DNA of 64,000 nt. Source: RHKX01 sp963823565 (lineage in GTDB: Bacteria > Actinomycetota > Thermoleophilia > Solirubrobacterales > 70-9). The DNA lies in the NCBI GenBank assembly GCA_963823565.1, contig CAWGLR010000001.1, positions 558,001 through 622,000 on the forward strand, written 5' to 3'. Shown here piece by piece: positions 39,645 through 47,839 of the stretch. The notes beneath the pieces are model-generated. The model searched no databases. It was not told where the DNA came from and was given only the letters and a program-made list of their open reading frames with translations. How positions within the stretch are numbered: position 1 is the stretch's first letter; every line of letters starts with the position of its first letter. A program made the position numbers and the translations under genes.

Positions 39645-39702
39645 GGTTTCAAGGCTAAACCGGGGTCAAGGGACATCCGCCGGTGCCGATAAGAAGTGTG
39701 GG

Positions 39703-39963
39703 ATGGAATTCCGTAAGGAACGAGTCGTGCTCGAGACGCAGTCCCACCGCGTCGTCGGAGACCTGCATCTGCCCAAGGAGGGCTACCTCAGCCGCCTCTC
39801 GGACTTCCTCAACCGCAACGAGCTGCGCTTCATCACGCTGACCGACGTCACCGTCCTCGAGCACACCGAGTCGGGGGCGACCGTCACCTCACAGCACGAG
39901 TTCATCGCGATCGGCGCCGATCACGTCCAGTTCGCCTACCCGGACGTCGGCAGCCACGCCTGA
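39703..39963 (+). CDS. small conserved protein (DUF6812-like)
   Basis: An 86-residue protein starting MEFRKERVVLETQSHRVVGDL. The segment HLPKEGYLSRLSDFLNRNELRFITLTD and the ending HEFIAIGADHVQFAYPD match a small conserved family (DUF6812). It is cytoplasmic and beta-rich. No ribosome-binding site is obvious before ATG 39703. It stands alone between two minus-strand genes. Function is unknown. Confidence 0.78.
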   Translation: MEFRKERVVLETQSHRVVGDLHLPKEGYLSRLSDFLNRNELRFITLTDVTVLEHTESGATVTSQHEFIAIGADHVQFAYPDVGSHA

Positions 39964-39980
39964 GCGCGCCCAGCGGAGGG

Positions 39981-40748
39981 CTACTTCGGGGGCATCCGGA
40001 TCGCGCCGTCGAGGCGGATCGTCTCGCCGTTGAGCATCGGGTTCTCGGCGATCGCGACGGCGAGCTGCGCGAACTCCTCCGGCTTGCCGAGCCGGCTCGG
40101 GAAGGGGATCGTCTGGCCGAGCGCCTCGCGAGCGGGCTCGGGGAGCGCCGCGAGCAGCGGCGTGTCGAAGAGGCCCGGCGCGATCGCCAGCACGCGGATC
40201 CCGCGGCTTGCGAGGTCGCGGGCGGCGGGAAGGGTCATGCCGACGATCCCGCCCTTGGACGCCGAGTAGGCGATCTGGCCGATCTGGCCGTCGAAGGCGG
40301 CGACCGAGGCGGTCGAGACGAAGACGCCGCGCTCGCCCTCCTCATCGGAGTCGTTGGCGTTCATCGCGGTCGTCGCCAAGCGCATCAGGTTGAACATCCC
40401 GATCAGGTTGACCTCGACGACGTTGCGGAAGAGGTCGAGCGGGTGCGGCCCGTTCTTGCCGGTCACCCGCTGCGCCCAGCCGATGCCGGCGCAGCCGACC
40501 GCTATGCGAAGCCCGCGCGGCGCGCCCGCCGCGGCCTCGACCGCCGCCTGGACCGCCGCCTCGTCGGTGACGTTCGCCTCGGCGAAGCTCGCGCGGTCGC
40601 CGAGCTCGGCGGCGAGTGCCTCGCCCTTCTCGGCGTTGAGGTCGGCGATGACGACGTGGGCGCCGGCGCCGTGCAGCGCGCGAACGGTGGCCGCGCCGAG
40701 GCCGGAGGCCCCGCCGCTGACGATCGCTCCTGCGTCGGTGAGCTGCAT
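39981..40748 (-). CDS. short-chain dehydrogenase (3-hydroxyacyl-CoA dehydrogenase type II-like)
   Basis: A 255-residue SDR close to the HSD10/3-hydroxyacyl-CoA dehydrogenase type. Cofactor loop SGGASGLGAAT, acidic NAD-selecting D in VIADLNAEKG, NVTDEAAV, CAGIGWAQRV, catalytic TASVAAFDGQIGQIAYSASKGG and the C-terminal AENPMLNGETIRLDGAIRM all fit. The likely reaction is NAD-dependent oxidation of 3-hydroxyacyl-CoA in fatty-acid or branched-chain degradation. It lies 12 bases downstream of the tRNA-binding protein gene on the same strand. Confidence 0.88.
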   Translation of the reverse strand: MQLTDAGAIVSGGASGLGAATVRALHGAGAHVVIADLNAEKGEALAAELGDRASFAEANVTDEAAVQAAVEAAAGAPRGLRIAVGCAGIGWAQRVTGKNGPHPLDLFRNVVEVNLIGMFNLMRLATTAMNANDSDEEGERGVFVSTASVAAFDGQIGQIAYSASKGGIVGMTLPAARDLASRGIRVLAIAPGLFDTPLLAALPEPAREALGQTIPFPSRLGKPEEFAQLAVAIAENPMLNGETIRLDGAIRMPPK

Positions 40749-40760
40749 GAGCGCGGCAAC

Positions 40761-41102
40761 CTACGCGATGCGGGCACCAGGTGCTGCGCCGCGGTCCGGG
40801 CGCAGCAGCACCACCCCGAGCTCGTCGTCGAGGGCGCCGAGCACCAGCACCTCCGATCGCACCGGCCCGACCTGGCGCGGCGGGAAGTTGACGACGGCGA
40901 CCACCAGGGTCCCCTCGAGCTCCTCCCGCGAGTAGTTGGTGACCTGCGCCGAGGACCGCTTGGCACCGATCTCGGGCCCGAAGTCGATCGTCAGCCTCCA
41001 CGCCGGCTTGCGCGCCTCGGGGAAGTCGTCGACCGCGACGATCCGGCCGACGCGCATGTCGACGGCGGCGAAGTGCTCGTGGTCGATCTCGGCGGCGTCC
41101 AC
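40761..41102 (-). CDS. csaA: CsaA-type tRNA-binding domain protein
   Basis: A 113-residue OB-fold protein with DMRVGRIVAVDDFPEARKPAW, LTIDFGPEIGAKRSSAQVTNY and FPPRQVGPVRSEVLVLGALDD, the full run of the CsaA family. CsaA binds tRNA and has been described as a chaperone-like protein in Bacillus. GTG 41102 begins VDAAEIDHEHFAAVD, giving the normal length; the frame stays open 37 codons further upstream but there it is antisense to the SDR remnant. It is probably co-transcribed with the downstream SDR. Confidence 0.9.
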   Translation of the reverse strand: MDAAEIDHEHFAAVDMRVGRIVAVDDFPEARKPAWRLTIDFGPEIGAKRSSAQVTNYSREELEGTLVVAVVNFPPRQVGPVRSEVLVLGALDDELGVVLLRPDRGAAPGARIA

Positions 41103-41163
41103 GGACGCGAACCTACAGAGGGATAGGGTCGGCCTGACTTTCCGCGATCGGAGGAGCAGCATC

Positions 41164-41642
41164 GTGAGCGACCCGGCGAAAGCCATCCTGATAACCGGCT
41201 GTTCGAGCGGCATCGGCGAGGAGACCGCCCGCCACCTCGCGGGGCTCGGCGACTACCTGGTCTACGCGACCGCGCGCCGGCCCGAGACGCTCGCCGGGCT
41301 CGAGTCCGCCGGCTGCCGGACCCTCGCGCTCGACGTCGCCGACGAGGCGTCGATGCGGGCGGGGGATCGGTCGCGACCGCCGAGGACGGCCCCTACGCCG
41401 AGTTCAACCGCACCGTCGGCGAGACGACGGCCGCGATCTACGAGGGGCCGATGGCGCGGCTCGGCGCCGGCCCCGACGCCGTCGCGCGAAAGATCGAGAC
41501 GGCGCTGGCGGCGAGGCGCCCCCGCCCCCGCTACACGGTCACGCCGTCCGCCAAGCTCGCGATCGGGCAGCGACGGCTGCTCAGCGACCGGATGTGGGAC
41601 CGGGTCATGTCGACCCAGTTCCCGCGCCCGGGACGCTCATAG
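41164..41642 (+). pseudogene. SDR-family oxidoreductase with internal deletion
   Basis: From GTG 41164 the protein begins SDPAKAILITGCSSGIGEETARHL with the SDR cofactor loop, then VYATARRPETLAGLESAGC and LALDVADEASMRA. At about 41360 the frame changes and the sequence jumps to the C-terminus of the same kind of enzyme: ATAEDGPYAEFNRTVGETTA, RRPRPRYTVTPSAKLAIGQR and FPRPGRS before TAG 41640-41642. The middle third, including the catalytic Tyr-x3-Lys, is missing. Total 159 codons against about 280 for relatives. It is therefore non-functional. Its promoter region is shared with the divergent csaA. Confidence 0.82.
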
Positions 41643-41686
41643 GCGCCTTGGCGCGATCCGGCCGCCGAGCGCCGGCCGTCCTTCCG

Positions 41687-41830
41687 TCAGACCCGCCTCG
41701 TCGTCCCGCCGCGGAAGTAGGGGATGAGCAGCAGGGCAAGGCCGATCAGGATCACGACGATCCCGAGCGCGTAATGGACCAGTACCGCCAAGACGATGCC
41801 GATGATGATCAGCAGAATTGCCAGGGGCAA
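41687..41830 (-). CDS. small two-helix membrane protein
   Basis: A 47-residue hydrophobic protein: LPLAILLIIIGIVLAVLVHY, then ALGIVVILIGLALLLIPYF with a basic tail GGTTRRV. It resembles the short DUF6131-like hydrophobic proteins common in actinobacteria. GGAGGAGG just upstream supports a TTG start at 41830; the frame remains open further but those 30 residues are not protein-like. It may be a lipid-bilayer-associated stress peptide; function unknown. Confidence 0.6.
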   Translation of the reverse strand: MPLAILLIIIGIVLAVLVHYALGIVVILIGLALLLIPYFRGGTTRRV

Positions 41831-41925
41831 GACGACCTCCTCCAGTCGTTGATTAACCGTTCCATACCCCACAAACGCCCGCCGACGCGCGAAGTCAGCG
41901 GATCTGGACCGAACGGCCAACGACG

Positions 41926-43332
41926 TCAGCCGCGCTGCTCCCAGAAATCGCGCTCCTGGCGCCCCAGCTCGGTGGCCGGCTCCTCGCCCGAGGTGTACTC
42001 CGCCGCGATCCGCGCCCAGTCGGCGCCGGCGCGCAGGTCCGCGAGCGTGATGAAGACGAGCCCCTCCTGGCGCCGCATCAGCAGCGACGCCGGCGGCAGG
42101 GTCTGGCGCTTCATCGCCTCGTAGTGGGGGCTGCGGGGCGAGCTCGCCTCGATCATCTCGCGGGCGAAGTCGGGATCGAGCCGGCGGAAGCCGCGCTCGA
42201 ACAGCCAGCGCGCCCCGGAGCGGACCTGGTCGAGCAGGTCGTCGGGGTCGAACTCGTCCGGGTCGGGGAGGTAACCGAGCTCCGACATCAGCTCGTGGAC
42301 GCAGGACGCGTCGCCGGCCGCGATCGCCCGCCCGAGCCGGCGCTCGCGGTCGAAGTGCTCGGCGGAGACGCGGCGCACCATGCCGAAGTCGAGGAAGCCG
42401 ACGCTGCCGTCCTCGAGCAGCAGGTAGTTGCCCGGGTGCGGGTCGCCGAGGATCATCAGCGTCCGCTCGCGGTCGAAGAAGAAGCGGAAGACGATCTCGC
42501 CATAGCGGTCGCGCGTCGCGTCGTCCATCCCCTTGACCTCCTCGAAGCGAGCCCCCTCGAGGAGGTCGGTGACGAGGACGCGGCGGGTCGAGAGCCGCGT
42601 GTGGACGCGCGGGACGACCGCGAACGGGTGCCCCTTGAACGCGCGCTCGAGCGCGCGGTGGTTCTGCGCCTCGAGCTCGTAGTCGAGCTCCTCCGAGATG
42701 CGCTCGCGGATCTCGCCGCCGACGGCCTTGACGTCGAGGCCCGGTGCCATCCGCTTGACCAGGCGCAGGATGAGGTGGAGGTTGCGGAGGTCGATCTCGA
42801 CCGCCTCGGCGATGCCCGGGTACTGGACCTTGACCGCGACACGGTCCCCCTCGTGGGTCGTCGCGCGGTGGACCTGGCCGATCGACGCCGCGGCGAACGC
42901 CTCGCGCTCGAAGTCGACGAACAGGTCGCGGACCGAGGCCCCGAGGTCCTGCTCGACCACCTTGCGGATGTCCTCGTACCCGAACTTCGGCGCGTTGTCG
43001 CGGAGCTGCGCCAGCGCCGCCCGGAACTCCTCCTGGCCCTCCTCCGAGAGGCCGGGCAGCTCGACCGTCGCCAGCACCTGGCCGATCTTCATCGCCGCGC
43101 CCTTCATCTCGCCGAGCTGCTTGGCGATCTGGACCGCGATCCGACCGACCCGCTCGTCGGTCGCCTGCTGACGGCCCTCCTGGTCGCGAGTCAGGTTGGC
43201 GATCCGCGTGCCGGCCCAGCCGAAGCCCTGGCGGGCGACCATCCCGCCGACGCCGGCGGTGCGGCCGATCCTGCCGGTGCGGATCCGCGGGGACTCGCCG
43301 GGGTCGTCGTCGCGCTCGTCATCGCGGGCCAT
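41926..43332 (-). CDS. ABC1/UbiB-family atypical kinase
   Basis: A 468-residue ABC1-family protein kinase-like ATPase. Hallmarks: the KxGQ motif KIGQVLATVELPG (about residue 81), the Ala-rich loop AAASIGQVHRA, invariant Lys in VAVKVQYPG, Glu in SEELDYELEAQNH, and the metal motifs GDPHPGNYLL and LDFGMVRR. Family members support ubiquinone or other prenyl-lipid metabolism. ATG 43332 is two bases after the MpaB-like gene's stop, so the two are one operon. There is no C-terminal transmembrane pair of the UbiB type. Confidence 0.9.
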   Translation of the reverse strand: MARDDERDDDPGESPRIRTGRIGRTAGVGGMVARQGFGWAGTRIANLTRDQEGRQQATDERVGRIAVQIAKQLGEMKGAAMKIGQVLATVELPGLSEEGQEEFRAALAQLRDNAPKFGYEDIRKVVEQDLGASVRDLFVDFEREAFAAASIGQVHRATTHEGDRVAVKVQYPGIAEAVEIDLRNLHLILRLVKRMAPGLDVKAVGGEIRERISEELDYELEAQNHRALERAFKGHPFAVVPRVHTRLSTRRVLVTDLLEGARFEEVKGMDDATRDRYGEIVFRFFFDRERTLMILGDPHPGNYLLLEDGSVGFLDFGMVRRVSAEHFDRERRLGRAIAAGDASCVHELMSELGYLPDPDEFDPDDLLDQVRSGARWLFERGFRRLDPDFAREMIEASSPRSPHYEAMKRQTLPPASLLMRRQEGLVFITLADLRAGADWARIAAEYTSGEEPATELGRQERDFWEQRG

Positions 43333-43334
43333 CG

Positions 43335-44150
43335 TCAGGCCGCCCTGGCGACGGGGGTCCGGCGCACGCGGCCGGGCAGGAACGGCAGCACGCCGCGCTT
43401 GACGTATTCGGCGTACGCGCGAACCGCGAGCGCGCGGACCGGAGCGGGCGGCAGCGCCGAGAAGCCGAACTGGTCGCGGATCACCGGCGGCAGCAGGGCG
43501 ACGGTCGCGAAGTTGACCGCCTCGACGAGCGGGCGGAAGGGCCGCGGCACCGGCGGCTCGAAGACGATCTCGCGTGCCGTCGAGCGCGCCCAGTCGGTGA
43601 CGACGAGGTCGCCGCTCGCATACATCTCGCGCCGGTAGTCGTCCAGCGCGGCGACGTCAGCGGGCATCTCCTCGTCGGCGAGCCCGAAGAGCCTGCCGAC
43701 GACGCGGAAGTCCTGCCAGTAGGCCTCGCGCTCGTCCGCGCTCATCGTCTTGACGAACCGCTCGTAGACGACGATGCCGGAGTCGACGAGCGAGAAGAGG
43801 ACCCACATCAGCAGCTTCGGGTCGTCGGCGGCGTAGGGCGTGCCGGCCGGGAACGGCCCGATATCGCGGTCGAGCTCACCGCGGACCCGGGCGTGCATCT
43901 TGCGAACCCGCGCGGTCATCCGGTCGGCGCGCTCGCGCGGACCGAACCCGATCGCGCTCATCACCTCCGCCGTGCGGGCGAGCCGCTCGTAGGGGTCGTC
44001 GAGCCCCTTCGTGTGCGCGAGCAGGCCCTCGACCGCGAGCGGGTGAGCCGCCTGCATGAGCAGCGCCCGCGGTCCCGAGATCATCACGACCCGCTCCCCC
44101 TGGACACGCCGCAGCATCGAATCCGAGCCGAAGTAGCCGTCCATCGCCAC
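43335..44150 (-). CDS. MpaB/DUF2236-like oxygenase family protein
   Basis: A 271-residue protein of the ER-bound oxygenase MpaB (DUF2236) family. It has VVMISGPRALLMQAAHPLAVEG with the conserved His, then FGPRERADRMTARVRKMHARV, with further His residues, and FSLVDSGIVVYERFV. In fungal MpaB, a heme-binding member, the family performs oxidative cleavage; bacterial members are mostly uncharacterised. GTG 44150 or ATG 44144 could be the start. It leads a two-gene operon with the ABC1 kinase and is divergent from the iron-uptake cluster, whose IdeR-like site at 44209-44228 lies in the shared spacer. Confidence 0.83.
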   Translation of the reverse strand: MAMDGYFGSDSMLRRVQGERVVMISGPRALLMQAAHPLAVEGLLAHTKGLDDPYERLARTAEVMSAIGFGPRERADRMTARVRKMHARVRGELDRDIGPFPAGTPYAADDPKLLMWVLFSLVDSGIVVYERFVKTMSADEREAYWQDFRVVGRLFGLADEEMPADVAALDDYRREMYASGDLVVTDWARSTAREIVFEPPVPRPFRPLVEAVNFATVALLPPVIRDQFGFSALPPAPVRALAVRAYAEYVKRGVLPFLPGRVRRTPVARAA

Positions 44151-44208
44151 TGAGTATGGCGAGTCGCCCTCCCCGGCCCGCGGCGACGCGACGGCCCGCG
44201 GTCTGATA

Positions 44209-44228
44209 TTAGGTATCCCTAATTAGGG
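44209..44228. promoter_or_regulatory. IdeR/DtxR-like iron box upstream of the iron cluster
   Basis: TTAGG-TATC-CCTAA (44209-44222) has the inverted 5-bp arms of the actinobacterial iron box (TTAGGTTAGSCTAACCTAA) with the same four-base spacer, and overlaps the perfect palindrome CCCTAATTAGGG (44217-44228). It lies 55-74 bases before the first gene of the iron-uptake run, so iron-dependent repression is likely. No regulator gene of this type is in the window. Confidence 0.68.
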
Positions 44229-44282
44229 CACCCGAACGCGGGGCCCCGTACCGTACCGCGCCCCGAAGGAGCAGATCAACCG

Positions 44283-45386
44283 ATGACCCCACCCCGCCCG
44301 TCCCTCCCCCGCCTCGCCGTGCTGGCCGCCAGCGCCCTCGGGGCCTCGCTGATCGCCCTCGGCTGCGGCGACGACGAGACCACGACCGAGACGAGCTCGA
44401 GCGCCGGCGGCGAAGATCTGACCGCGGTCAAGGACTACCTCGTCGGCCACGCCGAGACGCTGCAGGCGAGCGTCGACGAGATGGCCGCCGGCGCCGAGGA
44501 GTACCACTCGCTCGCCGAGGCGGCCGGCTTCGACTACGACCGGCTGATGAGCGAGAACTGCGAGCAGGTCTCCGAGATCCTCGCCCGCTCGCGCGACACG
44601 TTCGTCGAGGCGAACCCCGCGTACGAGGAGATGGAGGGAATCGTCGCGGGCGTGCCGCGGCTCGCGCAGTACGACGTCGACATCGACGCCGGCTCCGACG
44701 CCTCCGATCCGGAGAACGCGGTCTCGTTCACCCTCGAGACTCCCGCCGGCGAGACGCTCAAGCAGCCGGGCAACCTGTTCTTCCTGACCGAGACGGCGCT
44801 GTTCGGCACCAACCCCGACCTGCTCGCCGACGTGAAGCAGGACGCGGACTGCGACGGCAAGGTCGAGTTCGGCCAGGGCGTGCCCGACGCCGACACCTAC
44901 CTGGCGACCCTCCAGGAGTTCCAGGAGCAGGCCGACTCGCTGCTCGCCGACGCCGAGGCCTTCGAGCCGACGCCGTCGGACGCCTTCACGGCGATCACGA
45001 TCATGACCCCGACGATGAGCGAGTACTTCGAGGCCTGGAAGGACTCGGCGTTCATCGCCGGCACCGACGCGAAGGAGCAGGGCTTCGTCGCCACCTCCCG
45101 CCTCTCCGACATCGCCGACATCCTCGAGGGGATCCGGTTCACCTACGCGGAGATCGAGCCGATGATCGCCGAGGAGGACCGGGCGCAGGCCGAGCAGACG
45201 CGCAAGCAGCTCGACCAGCTGCTGGCGTTCGTCGAGGACCTCCGCGACCGCGAGGAGAACGGCGAGAAGTTCACGGGCGAGGACGCCGACGCGCTCGGCT
45301 CCGAGGCCCAGGCCCGAGCGGAGGAGATCGCCGGCCAGGTCACCCAGGCCGCGCAGCGAATCGGCGTGGAGCTGCAGGAGGCATAG
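44283..45386 (+). CDS. predicted lipoprotein of the iron-uptake cluster
   Basis: A 367-residue exported protein with signal sequence and lipobox ALIALGCG, Cys near residue 28. The mature part is almost entirely helical and acidic, with long coiled segments (LQASVDEMAAGAEEYHSLAEA, then QAEQTRKQLDQLLAFVEDLRD). It resembles the imelysin/EfeO-type helical domains in general character, but I see no HxxE metal motif. It is the first gene before two FTR1 permeases, with an iron box upstream. AAGGAG precedes ATG 44283. Likely it delivers or senses extracellular iron; this is inference from context. Confidence 0.65.
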   Translation: MTPPRPSLPRLAVLAASALGASLIALGCGDDETTTETSSSAGGEDLTAVKDYLVGHAETLQASVDEMAAGAEEYHSLAEAAGFDYDRLMSENCEQVSEILARSRDTFVEANPAYEEMEGIVAGVPRLAQYDVDIDAGSDASDPENAVSFTLETPAGETLKQPGNLFFLTETALFGTNPDLLADVKQDADCDGKVEFGQGVPDADTYLATLQEFQEQADSLLADAEAFEPTPSDAFTAITIMTPTMSEYFEAWKDSAFIAGTDAKEQGFVATSRLSDIADILEGIRFTYAEIEPMIAEEDRAQAEQTRKQLDQLLAFVEDLRDREENGEKFTGEDADALGSEAQARAEEIAGQVTQAAQRIGVELQEA

Positions 45387-45392
45387 ATCCGG

Positions 45393-47837
45393 GTGACCTC
45401 CCGGCGGGCAGAGCACCCGCCCCGGCAGCGCTCGCTGCCGGTGGCGATCGCAGCCGCGGCGCTGGCCGCCGCGGCTGCGCTGCTCTTCCTGCTGACGGCC
45501 GGCGCCGGCGCCCAGGGCGGGCGCGACGAGGGCGGCGAGGCGGTCGCGCCCTGGCGCGCCGTGGAGACGATCCGCAACGCGCTCTTCGACGCCCGGACCG
45601 AGCTGCTGCTCGACGGCTCCTCGGAGGAGCGCGCGCTCGACCGCGCCGAGGACGCGCTCTCGGGCCCGCTCGCACGCGGCCTCGCCGCCGACGCGCCGGC
45701 CGACCTGCGGGCCGCGCGGCGCGCGATGGCCGCTGCCCGCCGCGCGGTCGAGCGCGGCGACGAGGCCGGCCTCGCCTCCGCCTACGGCACGGCGCTGGCC
45801 GCGCTCCGCCGCGGCGCCCTGCGCGTGTCCACTGCGAGCGCCGCGACCGGGGACGTCGCCCGCGCCCGCCAGTGGCTGCTGATCCGCGACTTCCGCCAGG
45901 CCACGCGCTACACGCGGCCCGGGGTCGACGCGACTACGGCCCTCGAGGAGCTCGAGGCGGGCGAGATCGAGCCGGCCGAGGCGGTCACGCAGATCCGCAA
46001 GGACCTCATCGACGCCTACCAGGCGCGGCTGCTCGAATACCTCGACGAGGCGGTCGGCGAGAGCGAGCGCGGCTACGCCCCGGCAGCCGCCGAGTCGGCC
46101 GCGTTCGCCGCCGGCTACTGGAAGCTGCTCGCGCCCGAGTACGAGGTGCAGAAGGGCGCCGCCGCCCGCCGGCAGGCCGACCGCGCGTTCGCGCTCCTCC
46201 CCCGCCTCGCGCACGCCCCGCGGGGCCTTCCCGCCGCGGCCGAGCGGGCGAAGGGGATGCTCAACCACTTCACCGCCGCGCCCTTCACCGACGAGGAGCT
46301 CGCCCGGCGCGCCCAGCAGCTCATCCGCTTCGTCGACCTGATGCCGGTCGAGTACGACCACGGGGTCTCCGGCACCGAGGTCACGACCCCCTTCGAGATC
46401 ACCGAGGGCATCGCCTTCTCCGACGCAGCCGAGTCGGCCCTCAACGACCTCTCCCCCGAGCTCGAGAAGCGCGACCCCGAGGGCCTGGCGGAGCTCGAGT
46501 CGATCCTCGGCGAGCTCGCCGGCTACTTCGACGACGCCAACGAGGGGGGCGAGGTCGTCGAGCTGGAGGTCGTCGAGGACGCGCACGGACGCGCCATCGA
46601 CGTCATCGACGAGATCTACCCGGACCCCTGGAAGGAGTCGACCGACGAGGCCGACTTCGACCTGATCCAGATCAGCCTGGACCAGATGGAGGCGGCATTG
46701 GCGGCCGGCGAGCCCCAGACCGCCGAGCAGGCGCGCCTCACCGCGTACGCGTTCTTCGAGTTCGGCCCTGAGGTCAAGCTGCAGGCGTTCGACCCCAACC
46801 TCGCGGTCGAGATCGAGGGGTTGATGTGGTACGGCGCGGCCGGCGAGGCGGGACTCGCCCAGCAGATCGCCGACGAGGCCGGCACCCGCGAGGTGCGGGA
46901 GACGCGCCTCGTGCTCGACGAGCGGCTCGAGGATGCGCAGGCGAAGACCGGCGAGGGCGGCAGCGCGACGACCGTGATCACCAACTCGGCGCTGATCGTC
47001 TTCCGCGAGGGCCTCGAGGCGATCCTGATCATCGCCGCGATCACCGCGAGCATGATCGGGACGAAGCGTCCGCTGCGGAAGCCGATCCTCCGCGGTGCCC
47101 TCCTCGCGGTCCCCGCCAGCATCGCCCTCTTCTTCGTCGCCGTCCTCGTCCTCGACTCGATGCGCCAGTACGGCGAGAAGCTCGAAGCGGTCGTCGGGCT
47201 GATCGCGATCGCGGTCCTCTTGCTGGTGTTGAACTGGTTCTTCCACCGCGTCTACTGGACGGAGTGGATCAAGGGCCACCGCGAGCGCTCGAAGGAGATC
47301 CTGGCCGAGGGCGCGGGCGCGGCGGTCGGCGCGGCCGGGACCATCCTCGGCCTCTACACGCTCGGCTTCACCAGCGTCTTTCGTGAGGGCTTCGAGACGG
47401 TCCTCTTCCTGCAGGCGCTCCAGCTCAGCTCGGGCACCCCGATCGTCCTCGCGGGCGTCTCGCTCGGCCTCGCCGCCACGGCCGCGGTCGGGTTCGCGAC
47501 GTTCGCGCTCGAACGCAAGCTCCCCTACAAGCGCCTCCTGATCGTCACCGGCGTGCTGATCTCGCTGGTCCTCGTCGTGCTCGTCGGCAACACCGTCCGC
47601 ACCCTCCAGGGCGTCGGCTGGCTGAGCATCACCCCCATCGACTTCGAGCCGCCGCTGTGGATGGGGACGTGGCTGGGGATCTTTCCGACGGTCGAGAGCC
47701 TCCTCGCGCAGGGCCTCGCCTTCGCCTTCGTGATCGGCAGTTACTACGCTGCCGAGTGGGTGCGCAAGCGCAACGTCCGCCGGGCGATGGCCGAGAGCCG
47801 CGCCGTCGGCGAGAAGGAGCCTGTTAGGGTTACCTAA
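45393..47837 (+). CDS. FTR1-family iron permease with large extracytoplasmic domain
   Basis: An 814-residue protein. A signal-anchor (VAIAAAALAAAAALLFLLTAGAGAQ-like helix, about 17-40) is followed by about 480 residues of helical extracytoplasmic sequence with paired repeats, then a C-terminal FTR1/EfeU permease. The two REXXE ferric-binding motifs are REGLE (538-542) and REGFE (664-668). EfeU-type permeases carry Fe3+ across the membrane; the fused domain may replace a separate EfeO donor. GTG 45393 begins six bases after the lipoprotein stop. The stop TAA is embedded in an iron-box-like repeat. Confidence 0.87.
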   Translation: MTSRRAEHPPRQRSLPVAIAAAALAAAAALLFLLTAGAGAQGGRDEGGEAVAPWRAVETIRNALFDARTELLLDGSSEERALDRAEDALSGPLARGLAADAPADLRAARRAMAAARRAVERGDEAGLASAYGTALAALRRGALRVSTASAATGDVARARQWLLIRDFRQATRYTRPGVDATTALEELEAGEIEPAEAVTQIRKDLIDAYQARLLEYLDEAVGESERGYAPAAAESAAFAAGYWKLLAPEYEVQKGAAARRQADRAFALLPRLAHAPRGLPAAAERAKGMLNHFTAAPFTDEELARRAQQLIRFVDLMPVEYDHGVSGTEVTTPFEITEGIAFSDAAESALNDLSPELEKRDPEGLAELESILGELAGYFDDANEGGEVVELEVVEDAHGRAIDVIDEIYPDPWKESTDEADFDLIQISLDQMEAALAAGEPQTAEQARLTAYAFFEFGPEVKLQAFDPNLAVEIEGLMWYGAAGEAGLAQQIADEAGTREVRETRLVLDERLEDAQAKTGEGGSATTVITNSALIVFREGLEAILIIAAITASMIGTKRPLRKPILRGALLAVPASIALFFVAVLVLDSMRQYGEKLEAVVGLIAIAVLLLVLNWFFHRVYWTEWIKGHRERSKEILAEGAGAAVGAAGTILGLYTLGFTSVFREGFETVLFLQALQLSSGTPIVLAGVSLGLAATAAVGFATFALERKLPYKRLLIVTGVLISLVLVVLVGNTVRTLQGVGWLSITPIDFEPPLWMGTWLGIFPTVESLLAQGLAFAFVIGSYYAAEWVRKRNVRRAMAESRAVGEKEPVRVT
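47824..47837. promoter_or_regulatory. second TTAGG-N4-CCTAA motif
   Basis: GTTAGG-GTTA-CCTAAC (47823-47838) repeats the arm sequence and spacer of the site at 44209-44222. Here it overlaps the stop codon of the long FTR1 gene and ends two bases before the GTG of the next one, which is too close to act as an ordinary promoter operator. It could be a roadblock or attenuating site, or a chance match. Confidence 0.42.
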
Positions 47838-47839
47838 CT

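Noticed and set aside
44223..47279. 1018-codon open frame on the minus strand
   Set aside because: It is antisense to the lipoprotein and FTR1 genes, whose motifs are clear. Long antisense frames are expected in such GC-rich DNA, and its residues are Arg/Gly/Leu-rich with no family pattern.
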